From Paenibacillus alba (lineage in GTDB: Bacteria > Bacillota > Bacilli > Paenibacillales > NBRC-103111): 64,000 bases of DNA. Position numbers and translations under genes: made by a program. The stretch spans positions 1 through 64,000 of the forward strand of contig NZ_JABMKZ010000041.1 of assembly GCF_013204855.1 (NCBI RefSeq). The letters run 5' to 3'. The notes below the pieces were generated by a model. That model had not been told where the DNA came from, searched no databases, and saw only the letters and a program-made list of their open reading frames with translations. The first letter of the stretch is position 1, and each line of letters starts with the position of its first letter. Below, piece after piece: positions 16,320 to 24,688 of this stretch.

Positions 16320-16688
16320 CTAGAATTCTAGTCCAGCTTCACGAGCTGCATCAGCTAATGCTTGAACACGTCCATGATAAAGGTATCCACCGCGGTCAAA
16401 AACCACTTTGTCAAAACCTTTAGCTTTCGCGCGCTCAGCGATTAATGCGCCAACTTTACGAGCAGCTTCTACGTTACCACCGTTACCAATATCACTTTTC
16501 AGATCTTTATCTTGAGTCGATGCCGAAGCGATTGTTACACCCGTTGTATCATCGATCAATTGAGCGTACATGTGTTTGGAAGAACGGAAAATGTTTAAGC
16601 GCGGACGAACAGTTGTACCTTCAATTTTCTTACGAACACGAAGGTGTCTTTTCAGACGTGCTTTGTTTTTATCGCTTTTAGTAATCAT
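16320..16688 (-). CDS. rplR: 50S ribosomal protein L18
   Basis: This 122-residue 5S rRNA-binding protein has the characteristic RPRLNIFRSSKHMYAQLIDD and C-terminal GGYLYHGRVQALADAARE. A 101-bp gap separates it from rplF, larger than most in this cluster, with no clear promoter. Confidence 0.98.
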   Translation of the reverse strand: MITKSDKNKARLKRHLRVRKKIEGTTVRPRLNIFRSSKHMYAQLIDDTTGVTIASASTQDKDLKSDIGNGGNVEAARKVGALIAERAKAKGFDKVVFDRGGYLYHGRVQALADAAREAGLEF

Positions 16689-16789
16689 CTATACTTACAC
16701 TCCTTTCATCATCTTATGATGCGAGGCTTATGCTTACGTAGCAAGCTCTCTCGAGAGAACTTTTAGCTATTACTCGCGATCTTACGATC

Positions 16790-17332
16790 TTATTTCTTCT
16801 TACCTGCTTTACCTTCTTTACGAAGGATGCGCTCGCCTTCATACTTGATCCCTTTACCTTTATACGGCTCTGGTTCACGTACGGAACGAACTTTTGCTGC
16901 CATAGCGCCTACTAATTCTTTATCAATACCTTTAACGATAATTTTCGTGTTCGTTGGAACATCGAATTCAATACCGTTCTCAGGAGTGATTTCAACTGGA
17001 TGGGAGTAACCAACGTTGAGAACCAGCTTGTCACCGCTTTTGTTTGCACGGTAACCTACGCCTACTAGATCCAAAGATTTCGTGAAGCCTTCCGTTACGC
17101 CACTTACCATGTTGGCAACAACACTACGTGTTGTACCATGCAGGGAACGGTGGAGTTTGTTATCGGAAGGACGCTCAACGGAAATCTCGTTTTCTAGAAC
17201 ATTTACTTTCATATCTTTATGAAGTTCACGGGATAAAGAACCTTTAGGGCCTTTAACCGTAATTTGAGTATTGTCTAGTGTTACATTTACACCACTTGGA
17301 ATGGTGATTGGCTTACGACCAATACGAGACAT
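16790..17332 (-). CDS. rplF: 50S ribosomal protein L6
   Basis: This 180-residue L6 has two similar alpha/beta domains near the GTPase centre. It begins MSRIGRKPITIPSGV and carries the C-terminal motif PEPYKGKGIKYEGE. The ATG at 17332 is chosen for GGAGGTG 5 bases upstream; the in-frame ATG at 17350 lies before that site. It follows rpsH by 29 bp. Confidence 0.98.
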   Translation of the reverse strand: MSRIGRKPITIPSGVNVTLDNTQITVKGPKGSLSRELHKDMKVNVLENEISVERPSDNKLHRSLHGTTRSVVANMVSGVTEGFTKSLDLVGVGYRANKSGDKLVLNVGYSHPVEITPENGIEFDVPTNTKIIVKGIDKELVGAMAAKVRSVREPEPYKGKGIKYEGERILRKEGKAGKKK

Positions 17333-17361
17333 GTTTGCACCTCCATTCAATTACAATTGTA

Positions 17362-17760
17362 TTACCAAACGTAGCAGATAACCTCTCCGCCAGCTTTGGA
17401 TTGACGAGCATCTTTATCCGTCATAACTCCTTTAGATGTGGAGATGATGGCAATCCCTAATCCGCCCAATACACGAGGGACTTCTTGTGATTTTGTATAA
17501 ACGCGTAGACCTGGTTTACTAATTCTTTTCAAACCAGAGATAACACGCTCATTGTTTGAACCGTATTTCAGGAACAAACGAATGATACCTTGTTTGCTAT
17601 CTTCAACGTACTCAGCATCACGGATAAATCCTTCTTTTTTAAGGATTTCAGCGATTTCCCTCTTCACTTTTGACGCAGGAATTTCAACTGTTTCATGACG
17701 TACGATATTCGCATTACGAATGCGAGTTAGCATATCTGCAATTGGATCTGACATGACCAT
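17362..17760 (-). CDS. rpsH: 30S ribosomal protein S8
   Basis: This 132-residue S8, a primary 16S-binding protein, is known in E. coli to repress the spc operon by binding its mRNA. The N-terminus MVMSDPIADMLTRIRNAN matches Bacilli, which supports the first of two near ATGs. It ends with the STSKGVMTDKDARQSKAGGE signature. Confidence 0.98.
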   Translation of the reverse strand: MVMSDPIADMLTRIRNANIVRHETVEIPASKVKREIAEILKKEGFIRDAEYVEDSKQGIIRLFLKYGSNNERVISGLKRISKPGLRVYTKSQEVPRVLGGLGIAIISTSKGVMTDKDARQSKAGGEVICYVW

Positions 17761-17793
17761 TTTGTGTAAACCTCCTTCCCGAAAATAGGGTGA

Positions 17794-17979
17794 TTACCAG
17801 CTTGCTTTTTTAACGCCAGGAATCTGACCTTTATGTGCTAATTCGCGGAAACAAATCCGACAAATTTTGAACTTGCGAAGCACTGAATGCGGACGTCCGC
17901 AGCGCTCACAACGTGTGTATGCTTGCACTTTAAACTTCGGGGTACGTTGCTGTTTGACTTTCATCGAAGTTTTTGCCAC
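17794..17979 (-). CDS. rpsN: 30S ribosomal protein S14, zinc-binding type (type Z)
   Basis: This 61-residue short S14 has the zinc ribbon CERCGR...CRICFRELAH. This C+ form is the housekeeping copy in Bacilli; many also carry a zinc-independent paralogue elsewhere, which cannot be judged here. It lies 36 bp after rplE. Confidence 0.97.
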   Translation of the reverse strand: MAKTSMKVKQQRTPKFKVQAYTRCERCGRPHSVLRKFKICRICFRELAHKGQIPGVKKASW

Positions 17980-18015
17980 TTAATATAACACCTCCTGATA
18001 GGTACGACTGGTGAC

Positions 18016-18558
18016 CTATTTTACGAATGGTGCTCCGAGTTGTGTTAAAAGCTCGCGAGCTTCCTCGTCAGACTTAGCCGTCGTTACGATAACAATATCC
18101 ATACCACGAACTTTATCAATTTTATCATACTCAATTTCAGGGAAAATGAGTTGTTCTTTCAGACCAAGTGTGTAGTTTCCACGGCCATCAAAAGCCTTGT
18201 TGGAAATACCACGGAAGTCACGTACACGTGGAAGTGATACGTTGAAAAGTTTATCCAAGAAATGATACATGCGCTCGCCGCGAAGTGTTACTTTCACGCC
18301 GATTGGCATATTCTCACGAAGTTTGAAACCCGCGATAGCTTTTTTGGATTTAGTTACAACTGGTTTTTGACCAGCAATTTTTTGAAGATCTTCTACTGCA
18401 GTGTCAAGTACTTTGGAGTTCGAAACAGCCTCACCAACACCCATGTTGATAACGATTTTCTCGACTTTAGGAACTTGCATTACTGTTGAGTAGTTAAATT
18501 TTTGGATTAACGCTGGAGTAATTTCGTTCAAATAACGATCTTTCATTCTTACTGCCAT
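18016..18558 (-). CDS. rplE: 50S ribosomal protein L5
   Basis: This 180-residue 5S rRNA-binding protein of the central protuberance bridges to S13. Diagnostic stretches are KIVINMGVGEAV near residue 33, the KAIAGFKLRENMPIGVKVTL core, and LPRVRDFRGISNKAFDGRGN. Confidence 0.98.
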   Translation of the reverse strand: MAVRMKDRYLNEITPALIQKFNYSTVMQVPKVEKIVINMGVGEAVSNSKVLDTAVEDLQKIAGQKPVVTKSKKAIAGFKLRENMPIGVKVTLRGERMYHFLDKLFNVSLPRVRDFRGISNKAFDGRGNYTLGLKEQLIFPEIEYDKIDKVRGMDIVIVTTAKSDEEARELLTQLGAPFVK

Positions 18559-18591
18559 GACTCATTTGCCTCCTTTCCATGCTTGTTTGTA

Positions 18592-18945
18592 TTAATCGAT
18601 AACTTCGCCGGATTTTTTCGCGATGCGAACTTTCGTTCCGTTATCCAATACTTTGTAACCTACGCGAGTAGGCTTGCCGCTCTTAGGATCAATCAGCATC
18701 ACGTTGGAAACGTGGATTGCCGCTTCTTGATTTAAGATACCGCCTTGTGGGTTTTGTTGGGATGGTTTCGCATGTTTCTTAACCATGTTCACACCTTCAA
18801 CAAGTACACGGTTTTGACGAGGATAAGCAGCGATAACGCGACCCTTTTTACCTTTGTCTTTACCTGTGATCACAAAAACCGTATCGTCCTTTTTCACGTG
18901 CAGTTTATTGTTATGAGATTCTAATCTCTTTTTTAATCTTGGCAT
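18592..18945 (-). CDS. rplX: 50S ribosomal protein L24
   Basis: This 117-residue assembly-initiator protein has a KOW motif (DDTVFVITGKDKGKKGRVIA, about residues 20-39) and the following NMVKKHAKPSQQNPQGGI. It lies 55 bp after rplN. Confidence 0.98.
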   Translation of the reverse strand: MPRLKKRLESHNNKLHVKKDDTVFVITGKDKGKKGRVIAAYPRQNRVLVEGVNMVKKHAKPSQQNPQGGILNQEAAIHVSNVMLIDPKSGKPTRVGYKVLDNGTKVRIAKKSGEVID

Positions 18946-19000
18946 TAGCTTCTACACCTCCTGAGGTTTCCCGTAAGGAAAACAAACATCGTAACTGTTC

Positions 19001-19369
19001 TTAGATAACTTCTGGAGCCAAGGATACGATCTTCATGAAGTCTCTGTCACGAAGTTCGCGCGCAACTGGTCCAAAGATACGTGTACCACGTGGGCTTTTA
19101 TCTTCTTTCACGATAACAGCCGCATTCTCATCAAATGAGATATATGAACCGTCTTTACGACGAGCTCCGCTCTTCGTACGAACGATAACTGCTTTAACAA
19201 CGTCACCTTTTTTGACAACGCCACCTGGTGTTGCTTCTTTTACTGAACAGACGATCAAATCACCAATGTGACCAACGCGACGACCAGTACCACCCAAAAC
19301 GCGGATACACATTAATTGTTTCGCACCTGAGTTGTCAGCGACAGCCAAACGAGTAAATGGTTGAATCAT
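19001..19369 (-). CDS. rplN: 50S ribosomal protein L14
   Basis: This is a complete 122-residue L14, which contacts helix 95 and the 30S subunit. The signature begins MIQPFTRLAVADNSGAK and ends with a DRDFMKIVSLAPEVI-type C-terminus. Shine-Dalgarno AGGAGG precedes it. Confidence 0.98.
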   Translation of the reverse strand: MIQPFTRLAVADNSGAKQLMCIRVLGGTGRRVGHIGDLIVCSVKEATPGGVVKKGDVVKAVIVRTKSGARRKDGSYISFDENAAVIVKEDKSPRGTRIFGPVARELRDRDFMKIVSLAPEVI

Positions 19370-19404
19370 CGTATTCCCTCCTTTCGAGGTTCATGTCTAT
19401 AATA

Positions 19405-19668
19405 TTAGATAACAACTGCAACTTCAATTACTTCAACCAGTCTCCAGCTTTTATCTTTGGACAATGGTCTAGTTTCACTGATTTTCACAGTGTCACCAAT
19501 TTTAGCTTGGTTGTTTTCATCATGTGCTTTAAACTTTTTCGTATGCTTGATTCTCTTGTGATAGAGATCATGTTTTTTGTAAGTTTCGACAGCAACAACA
19601 ATGGTTTTATCCATTTTATCGCTGACAACTTTACCGATCAGGACTTTACGATCGTTACGTTCAGCCAT
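19405..19668 (-). CDS. rpsQ: 30S ribosomal protein S17
   Basis: This 87-residue OB-fold protein binds 16S helix 11. It has KVVSDKMDKTIVVAVETYKK and IGDTVKISETRPLSKDKSWR, both typical of S17. It lies 27 bp after rpmC. Confidence 0.98.
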   Translation of the reverse strand: MAERNDRKVLIGKVVSDKMDKTIVVAVETYKKHDLYHKRIKHTKKFKAHDENNQAKIGDTVKISETRPLSKDKSWRLVEVIEVAVVI

Positions 19669-19695
19669 CTAAGGAACCCTCCCTTCTAGATTTGG

Positions 19696-19893
19696 TTACC
19701 CAATCCCCAATTCTCTTTCACGCAAAATAGTCTTGGCACGAGCGATCTCTTTACGCAAATCACGAATTTGAGTCGGGTTGTCCAATTGACCAGTAGCTAG
19801 TTGAAAACGGAGGTTAAAGAGTTCTTCTTTAAAACCATTAACTTTTTGCTCAATTTCAGCAGTGGTTAAGTTCCGGAATTCACTACCCTTCAT
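19696..19893 (-). CDS. rpmC: 50S ribosomal protein L29
   Basis: This 65-residue helical hairpin at the exit tunnel is a docking site for trigger factor and SRP. It carries the family sequence LTTAEIEQKVNGFKEELFNL. The ATG at 19893 overlaps the end of rplP by 11 bp and has AGGCGGTG 6 bases upstream. A GTG three codons earlier is possible but lies inside that site. Confidence 0.95.
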   Translation of the reverse strand: MKGSEFRNLTTAEIEQKVNGFKEELFNLRFQLATGQLDNPTQIRDLRKEIARAKTILRERELGIG

Positions 19894-20317
19894 TTGCTTC
19901 ACCGCCTACTTCTTCTCTTTTCACGAATTTCGTTTTGATTGGAAGCTTGTGAGCAGCAAGACGCATCGCTTCACGAGCGACCTCTTCACTTACACCAGCA
20001 AGTTCAAACAAAATTTTACCCGGTTTAACTACAGCAACCCATTTTTCCACGTTACCTTTACCACTACCCATACGAACTTCGAGCGGTTTTTGTGTAACTG
20101 GTTTAGCTGGGAAGATTTTAATCCAAACTTTACCGCCACGTTTGATGTAACGTGTCATGGCAATACGTGCTGCTTCGATTTGACGGTTGGAAACCCAAGC
20201 CGGTTCTACCGCTTGCAGACCATATTCGCCAAAAGCTACTTCCGTACCGCCTTTAGCGCGACCCTTCATGTTACCGCGGTGTTCTTTACGGTGTTTTACA
20301 CGTTTAGGTACTAACAT
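19883..20317 (-). CDS. rplP: 50S ribosomal protein L16
   Basis: This 144-residue L16 contacts A-site tRNA and organises the peptidyl-transferase region. It begins MLVPKRVKHRKEHRGNMKGR and has the family KVWIKIFPAKPVTQKPLEVR segment. It starts 3 bp after rpsC and overlaps rpmC. Confidence 0.98.
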   Translation of the reverse strand: MLVPKRVKHRKEHRGNMKGRAKGGTEVAFGEYGLQAVEPAWVSNRQIEAARIAMTRYIKRGGKVWIKIFPAKPVTQKPLEVRMGSGKGNVEKWVAVVKPGKILFELAGVSEEVAREAMRLAAHKLPIKTKFVKREEVGGEANEG

Positions 20318-20320
20318 GAT

Positions 20321-20983
20321 TTAAATTCCTCCTTCCGGCTGAGCCTTTTTCTTAGCTGGCGGAAGTACTTCTCCACGATAAATCCATACTTTTACACCGA
20401 TACGTCCATAAGTAGTGGCTGCTTCAGCAGTACCATAGTCGATATCCGCACGAAGCGTATGAAGTGGAACAGTTCCTTCGCTATATCCTTCCGTACGAGC
20501 AATCTCAGCACCGCCAAGACGTCCGCTAGTTGCTACTTTAATACCTTTAGCTCCGGATCTCATTGTTCTTTGCATAGCTTGTTTCATCGCACGACGGAAA
20601 GAAACACGACGTTCCAATTGAAGTGCAACAGCTTCAGCTACTAGAATAGCATCAAGGTCAGGGCTTTTGATTTCAGAAATGTTGATGTGAACTTTTTTAT
20701 TGGACATAGCAGCGATGTAGTTGCGAATAACTTCAACTTCAGCTCCGCCTTTACCAATAACCATTCCTGGTTTTGCAGTATGAATCGTAACGTTCACACG
20801 GTTAGCCGCGCGCTCGATATCGAATCGGGAAACTGCGGAATCTTTAAGTTTATTCTTCAAGTATTCGCGGATTTTGACATCTTCAAGCAACAGAGTTCCG
20901 AAATCTTTCTCTGCGAACCATTTGGACTCCCAATCACGAATAATACCAATTCTAAAGCCTACCGGGTTTACTTTCTGACCCAC
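20321..20983 (-). CDS. rpsC: 30S ribosomal protein S3
   Basis: This 220-residue protein lines the mRNA entry channel. The N-terminal KH domain has the GxxG-type loop IGKGGAEVEVI at about residues 76-86. The C-terminal domain has TSGRLGGAEIARTEGYSEG. Length and start agree with Bacilli S3. Confidence 0.98.
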   Translation of the reverse strand: MGQKVNPVGFRIGIIRDWESKWFAEKDFGTLLLEDVKIREYLKNKLKDSAVSRFDIERAANRVNVTIHTAKPGMVIGKGGAEVEVIRNYIAAMSNKKVHINISEIKSPDLDAILVAEAVALQLERRVSFRRAMKQAMQRTMRSGAKGIKVATSGRLGGAEIARTEGYSEGTVPLHTLRADIDYGTAEAATTYGRIGVKVWIYRGEVLPPAKKKAQPEGGI

Positions 20984-20996
20984 ACGTTATCCCTCC

Positions 20997-21329
20997 TTAT
21001 TTTTCAGATACCACGATTGTGATGTGGCTGGTACGTTTTTTGATCGCGCTAGCACGGCCCATTGCACGTTGTTGGAACCTTTTCATTGTTGGTCCTTGGT
21101 TAACAAACGTCTCAGAAACCACTAGTTTATTAGGATCTAATGAATAGTTATGCTCTGCATTGGCAATTGCGGAATTCAATAGTTTCTCCAGAATTGGAGA
21201 AGCTGCTTTAGGCGTATGACGCAGAATCGCGATCGCTTCACCTACCGCTTTTCCCCGAATCAAGTCAACAACTAGCTTTGCTTTACGAGGAGCAATCCGA
21301 GCGTGGTTCAATATTGCTTTAGCTTGCAT
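20997..21329 (-). CDS. rplV: 50S ribosomal protein L22
   Basis: This 110-residue L22 has a beta-hairpin that lines the exit tunnel; macrolide-resistance changes occur in its tip, around QRAMGRASAIKKRTSHI. The hairpin looks ordinary here. It lies 13 bp before rpsC. Confidence 0.98.
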   Translation of the reverse strand: MQAKAILNHARIAPRKAKLVVDLIRGKAVGEAIAILRHTPKAASPILEKLLNSAIANAEHNYSLDPNKLVVSETFVNQGPTMKRFQQRAMGRASAIKKRTSHITIVVSEK

Positions 21330-21359
21330 GGTAGTACCTCCTCTCGGTTAAAAATGAAA

Positions 21360-21638
21360 TTAACGTTTTCCGGTTTTTTTATCGTCGTCGTGACCTTTGT
21401 AAGTACGTGTTGGAGCAAATTCACCAAGCTTATGTCCAACCATATCTTCTGTTACATAAACAGGCACGTGTTTTCTTCCATCGTACACTCCGAAAGTGTG
21501 ACCAACGAATTGCGGGTAAATCGTAGAACGACGGGACCACGTTTTGATAACCAGTTTTTTACTGGATGTGTTCAAGTCTTCTACTTTTTTCAGTAAGTAT
21601 CCATCAATAAATGGACCTTTCTTTAAGCTGCGACCCAT
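21360..21638 (-). CDS. rpsS: 30S ribosomal protein S19
   Basis: This 92-residue 30S head protein starts MGRSLKKGPFIDGYLLKKVE and has the conserved RRSTIYPQFVGHTFGVYDGR. It lies 39 bp after rplB. Confidence 0.98.
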   Translation of the reverse strand: MGRSLKKGPFIDGYLLKKVEDLNTSSKKLVIKTWSRRSTIYPQFVGHTFGVYDGRKHVPVYVTEDMVGHKLGEFAPTRTYKGHDDDKKTGKR

Positions 21639-21677
21639 GGGTGTTCCTCCCTTCCTTGAACCTTAAGAGAATTCATA

Positions 21678-22508
21678 TTACTTCGTACGGCGACGTACAA
21701 TGTATTTATCGGATGCTTTACCTTTTTTACGAGTTTTGAAACCAAGCGTCGGTTTACCCCATGGAGACATAGGTGATTTACGTCCGATTGGTGCGCGTCC
21801 TTCACCACCACCGTGTGGGTGATCATTCGGGTTCATTACGACCCCACGAACTTGTGGACGATTGCCTTTCCAACGATTACGTCCTGCTTTACCGATTTTC
21901 ACGAGTTCGTGATCTTCGTTACCAACAGAACCGATTGTTGCGCGGCAAACTTTAAGTACTTTACGAACTTCACCGGATGAAAGGCGAATCGTTACGTAAG
22001 TTTCTTCTTTACCAAGCAATTGAGCTTCTGTACCAGCAGCGCGCACTAATTGCGCACCTTTACCAGGTTTCAACTCAATGTTGTGGATAACTGTACCAAC
22101 TGGAATGTTTTCCAATGGAAGAGCGTTACCGATTTTGATATCGGATTGTGGTCCGGATACGATGCGATCGTCCACTTTAAGACCTTTAGGAGCGATGATG
22201 TATCTTTTCTCACCATCTGCATAATGAATCAATGCGATGTTTGCGGAACGGTTAGGATCGTACTCAACTGTAGCAACGCGTCCTGGTATTCCATCTTTAG
22301 TACGTTTGAAATCGATAATACGGTATTTACGTTTGTGTCCACCACCATGGTGACGAACCGTAATTTTACCTTGGTTATTACGACCAGCATGCTTGAACAG
22401 AGGAGCAAGCAAGGATTTCTCCGGTGTTGATGTTGTGATTTCTTCAAAAGTAGAAACCGACATCGCACGTCGTGCTGGTGAGGTTGGTTTATATTTTTTA
22501 ATTGGCAC
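21678..22508 (-). CDS. rplB: 50S ribosomal protein L2
   Basis: This 276-residue core protein is required for subunit association and peptidyl transferase. The conserved C-terminal GVVMNPNDHPHGGGEGR contains the His essential in other bacteria. The N-terminal half has the GRNNQGKITVRHHGGGHKR segment. Confidence 0.98.
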   Translation of the reverse strand: MPIKKYKPTSPARRAMSVSTFEEITTSTPEKSLLAPLFKHAGRNNQGKITVRHHGGGHKRKYRIIDFKRTKDGIPGRVATVEYDPNRSANIALIHYADGEKRYIIAPKGLKVDDRIVSGPQSDIKIGNALPLENIPVGTVIHNIELKPGKGAQLVRAAGTEAQLLGKEETYVTIRLSSGEVRKVLKVCRATIGSVGNEDHELVKIGKAGRNRWKGNRPQVRGVVMNPNDHPHGGGEGRAPIGRKSPMSPWGKPTLGFKTRKKGKASDKYIVRRRTK

Positions 22509-22540
22509 TCTGATTTCCTCCTAACTTTAAGAAATGGGGT

Positions 22541-22831
22541 TTATACCGATTCAAAGAATTCCAATTCTTTGCTTTCTGCGCTCAAGGACACGATAGCTTT
22601 CTTCCAGATGGAAGTGTAGCCGGAGTGTTTGCCATAGCGTTTAGGCTTAGCTGGCATTCTCAATGTGTTTACATTTGTAACTTTTACTTTGAAGATTGCT
22701 TCAATAGCTTGTTTAATTTCTGTTTTGTTAGCGCGAAGATCCACTTCAAAAACATACTTTTTGTTAGCCATTAGGTCGCTTGTACGCTCAGTGATGATCG
22801 GGCGCTTGATAATGTCGCGTGGATTTTTCAT
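22541..22831 (-). CDS. rplW: 50S ribosomal protein L23
   Basis: This 96-residue L23 sits at the tunnel exit as a docking site for trigger factor. The IIKRPIITERTSDLMANKKY start and GYTSIWKKAIVSL C-terminal part are typical. It overlaps rplD by 4 bp. Confidence 0.98.
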   Translation of the reverse strand: MKNPRDIIKRPIITERTSDLMANKKYVFEVDLRANKTEIKQAIEAIFKVKVTNVNTLRMPAKPKRYGKHSGYTSIWKKAIVSLSAESKELEFFESV

Positions 22832-23454
22832 TGTGCAAGCACCTCCTCAACTTTCTGTACAGCTTCTTGTGTAATGATCAATTTGTCATACAACATGACA
22901 TCAAGAACATTCACACCATTAGCAGCAACGAATTTCACACCTGGGATATTGCGAGCAGATAAAGCAACGTTGGAGTCGTTAGCAACGCCTACAACCAATA
23001 CTTTACGATCTACTTTCAGGTTGTTCAAGATTGCTACGAATTCTTTCGTCTTAGGAGCATTCAATTCAAGTTGATCCAGAACGATCAAGTTGTTATCGAT
23101 AAGTTTCGAGGACAAAGCGGATTTGATCGCTAAGCGACGAACTTTTCTAGGCAATTTGAAACCATAGCTGCGAGGAGTTGGTCCGAATACGGTACCGCCG
23201 CCTTTCCACTGTGGAGCACGAATACTACCTTGACGAGCACGGCCTGTTCCTTTTTGTTTCCAAGGTTTGCGACCGCCGCCGCGTACTTCCGAACGACCTT
23301 TAGTTTTGTGAGTTCCTTGACGCACAGCTGCTTGTTGCAAAAGAACAGCTTCGTGGATCGCATGAACGTGAGGTTCAATTCCGAAAACAACATCAGACAG
23401 TTCAACTTCTCCTACCTGAGCACCTGTTACATTATATAAAGCTACTTTTGGCAT
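22828..23454 (-). CDS. rplD: 50S ribosomal protein L4
   Basis: This 208-residue L4 has the long tunnel-lining loop RGGGRKPWKQKGTGRARQGS (about residues 59-78), where macrolide-resistance changes map. In E. coli L4 autoregulates the S10 operon; whether that holds here is unknown. It lies 16 bp after rplC. Confidence 0.98.
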   Translation of the reverse strand: MPKVALYNVTGAQVGEVELSDVVFGIEPHVHAIHEAVLLQQAAVRQGTHKTKGRSEVRGGGRKPWKQKGTGRARQGSIRAPQWKGGGTVFGPTPRSYGFKLPRKVRRLAIKSALSSKLIDNNLIVLDQLELNAPKTKEFVAILNNLKVDRKVLVVGVANDSNVALSARNIPGVKFVAANGVNVLDVMLYDKLIITQEAVQKVEEVLAQ

Positions 23455-23470
23455 CTGTCTTCCTCCTTTC

Positions 23471-24094
23471 TTACTTTTTCACAGCAGACTTCACGCTAAC
23501 GTAGCTGTTTTTAGGACCCGGAATGGAACCTTTAACTAGCAACACATTACGCTCAGCATCTACTTTAATGATTTGCAGGTTTTGCAAAGTTACTGTTTCG
23601 TTACCCATGTGCCCTGGCAATTTCTTACCTTTAGGAACGCGGTTTGCTTGAATGGAACCCATCGAACCTGGTCCGCGGTGATAACGTGATCCGTGTGCCA
23701 TAGGGCCCGTGGATTGGTTATGTCTTTTGATGTTACCTTGGAAACCTTTACCTTTGGAAGTACCCGTTACATCAACGAATTCGCCCTCTGTAAACAGATC
23801 TGCTTTCAGCTCTTGACCAACTTCATAGTCACCCAACTGAATGCCACGAATTTCTTTAACGTAGCGCTTAGGCGTTGCCCCTGCTTTTTTCGCATGGCCA
23901 AGCTCTGGTTTAATGATTCTGCTAGCTTTCACATCATCAAAACCGATTTGGATTGACTCATATCCGTCGTTATCCACATCTTTCTTTTGCAGTACCACAC
24001 ATGGTCCCGCTTGAATGACAGTTACCGGAACTACATTACCCTCCGGAGTAAACAACTGTGTCATCCCAAGTTTTTTTCCTAAGATACCTTTCAT
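23471..24094 (-). CDS. rplC: 50S ribosomal protein L3
   Basis: This 207-residue L3 is an early-assembly protein whose loop approaches the peptidyl-transferase centre. It begins MKGILGKKLGMTQLF and carries the methylatable-loop region HGSRYHRGPGSMG. The ATG at 24094 has GAGGTG 6 bases upstream; a GTG at 24103 is part of that Shine-Dalgarno. Confidence 0.98.
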   Translation of the reverse strand: MKGILGKKLGMTQLFTPEGNVVPVTVIQAGPCVVLQKKDVDNDGYESIQIGFDDVKASRIIKPELGHAKKAGATPKRYVKEIRGIQLGDYEVGQELKADLFTEGEFVDVTGTSKGKGFQGNIKRHNQSTGPMAHGSRYHRGPGSMGSIQANRVPKGKKLPGHMGNETVTLQNLQIIKVDAERNVLLVKGSIPGPKNSYVSVKSAVKK

Positions 24095-24140
24095 CGTTGA
24101 CACCTCATTTCCTTCCTAAACGTTCAATTCTATAGTAGTT

Positions 24141-24449
24141 TTACAGTTTGATCTCGATGTCAACGCCAGACGGTAAGTCTAAACGCATCAGAGCATCAAC
24201 TGTTTGTGGTGTAGGATTCACAATATCGATTAGACGCTTATGCGTACGCATTTCGAATTGCTCACGCGAATCCTTGTACTTGTGTACCGCACGAAGAATC
24301 GTGATGATTTGCTTCTCTGTCGGAAGCGGAATCGGACCGGATACACCTGCACCGGAACGCTTGGCAGTTTCCACGATTTTCTCAGCTGATTGATCAATGA
24401 TTCTGTGATCATAAGCTTTCAAACGGATACGAATTTTTTGCTTTGCCAT
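24141..24449 (-). CDS. rpsJ: 30S ribosomal protein S10 / NusE
   Basis: This 102-residue S10 is a 30S head protein that also acts as NusE in antitermination with NusB. It begins MAKQKIRIRLKAYDHRIIDQ. The ATG at 24449 has AAGGAGGG upstream. A longer frame to 24548 would translate the leader and is rejected. It is the first gene of the S10-spc-alpha transcript. Confidence 0.98.
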   Translation of the reverse strand: MAKQKIRIRLKAYDHRIIDQSAEKIVETAKRSGAGVSGPIPLPTEKQIITILRAVHKYKDSREQFEMRTHKRLIDIVNPTPQTVDALMRLDLPSGVDIEIKL

Positions 24450-24581
24450 ATAAGTCCCTCCTTCTATCGCCCAATTTAGTATCGGACATACTCCGTGAAA
24501 ATTCTCCAACAACCATCCCCATGGCAAAGGGGCCAGGTGTGTCGGCAACCTTTCACATCATCGCAACGTCACAGACCAACG
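24450..24581 (-). other. Structured 5' leader of the S10 operon (candidate regulatory RNA)
   Basis: The roughly 130-nt leader on the minus strand contains GTGAAA...TTTCAC enclosing two inner hairpins, including CCCC-TTTGCCAT-GGGG. This layout resembles a ribosomal-protein autoregulatory leader. No known family is confidently recognised. Confidence 0.4.
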
Positions 24582-24587
24582 TTTTAT

Positions 24588-24616
24588 ATTATATAAAATT
24601 TGAAAAGGAATTGCAA
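24588..24616 (-). promoter_or_regulatory. S10-spc-alpha operon promoter (sigma-A)
   Basis: On the minus strand TTGCAA (24611-24616) and TATAAT (24588-24593) are 17 bp apart, about 140 bp before rpsJ. Confidence 0.75.
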
Positions 24617-24637
24617 GCGAAAGTTTAGGCATTCGCA

Positions 24638-24672
24638 TAAAAAAACACCCACCGCCAAAACGATGAGTGTTT
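24638..24672 (-). terminator. Terminator after tuf
   Basis: On the minus strand AACACTCATCG pairs with CGGTGGGTGTT (with G-U pairs), followed by seven T. Confidence 0.85.
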
Positions 24673-24688
24673 CTTCTATAAAAAGGTA

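Noticed and set aside
24450..24548. 33-residue N-terminal extension of S10
   Set aside because: It would translate the structured leader; the family start is MAKQKIRIRL at 24449.
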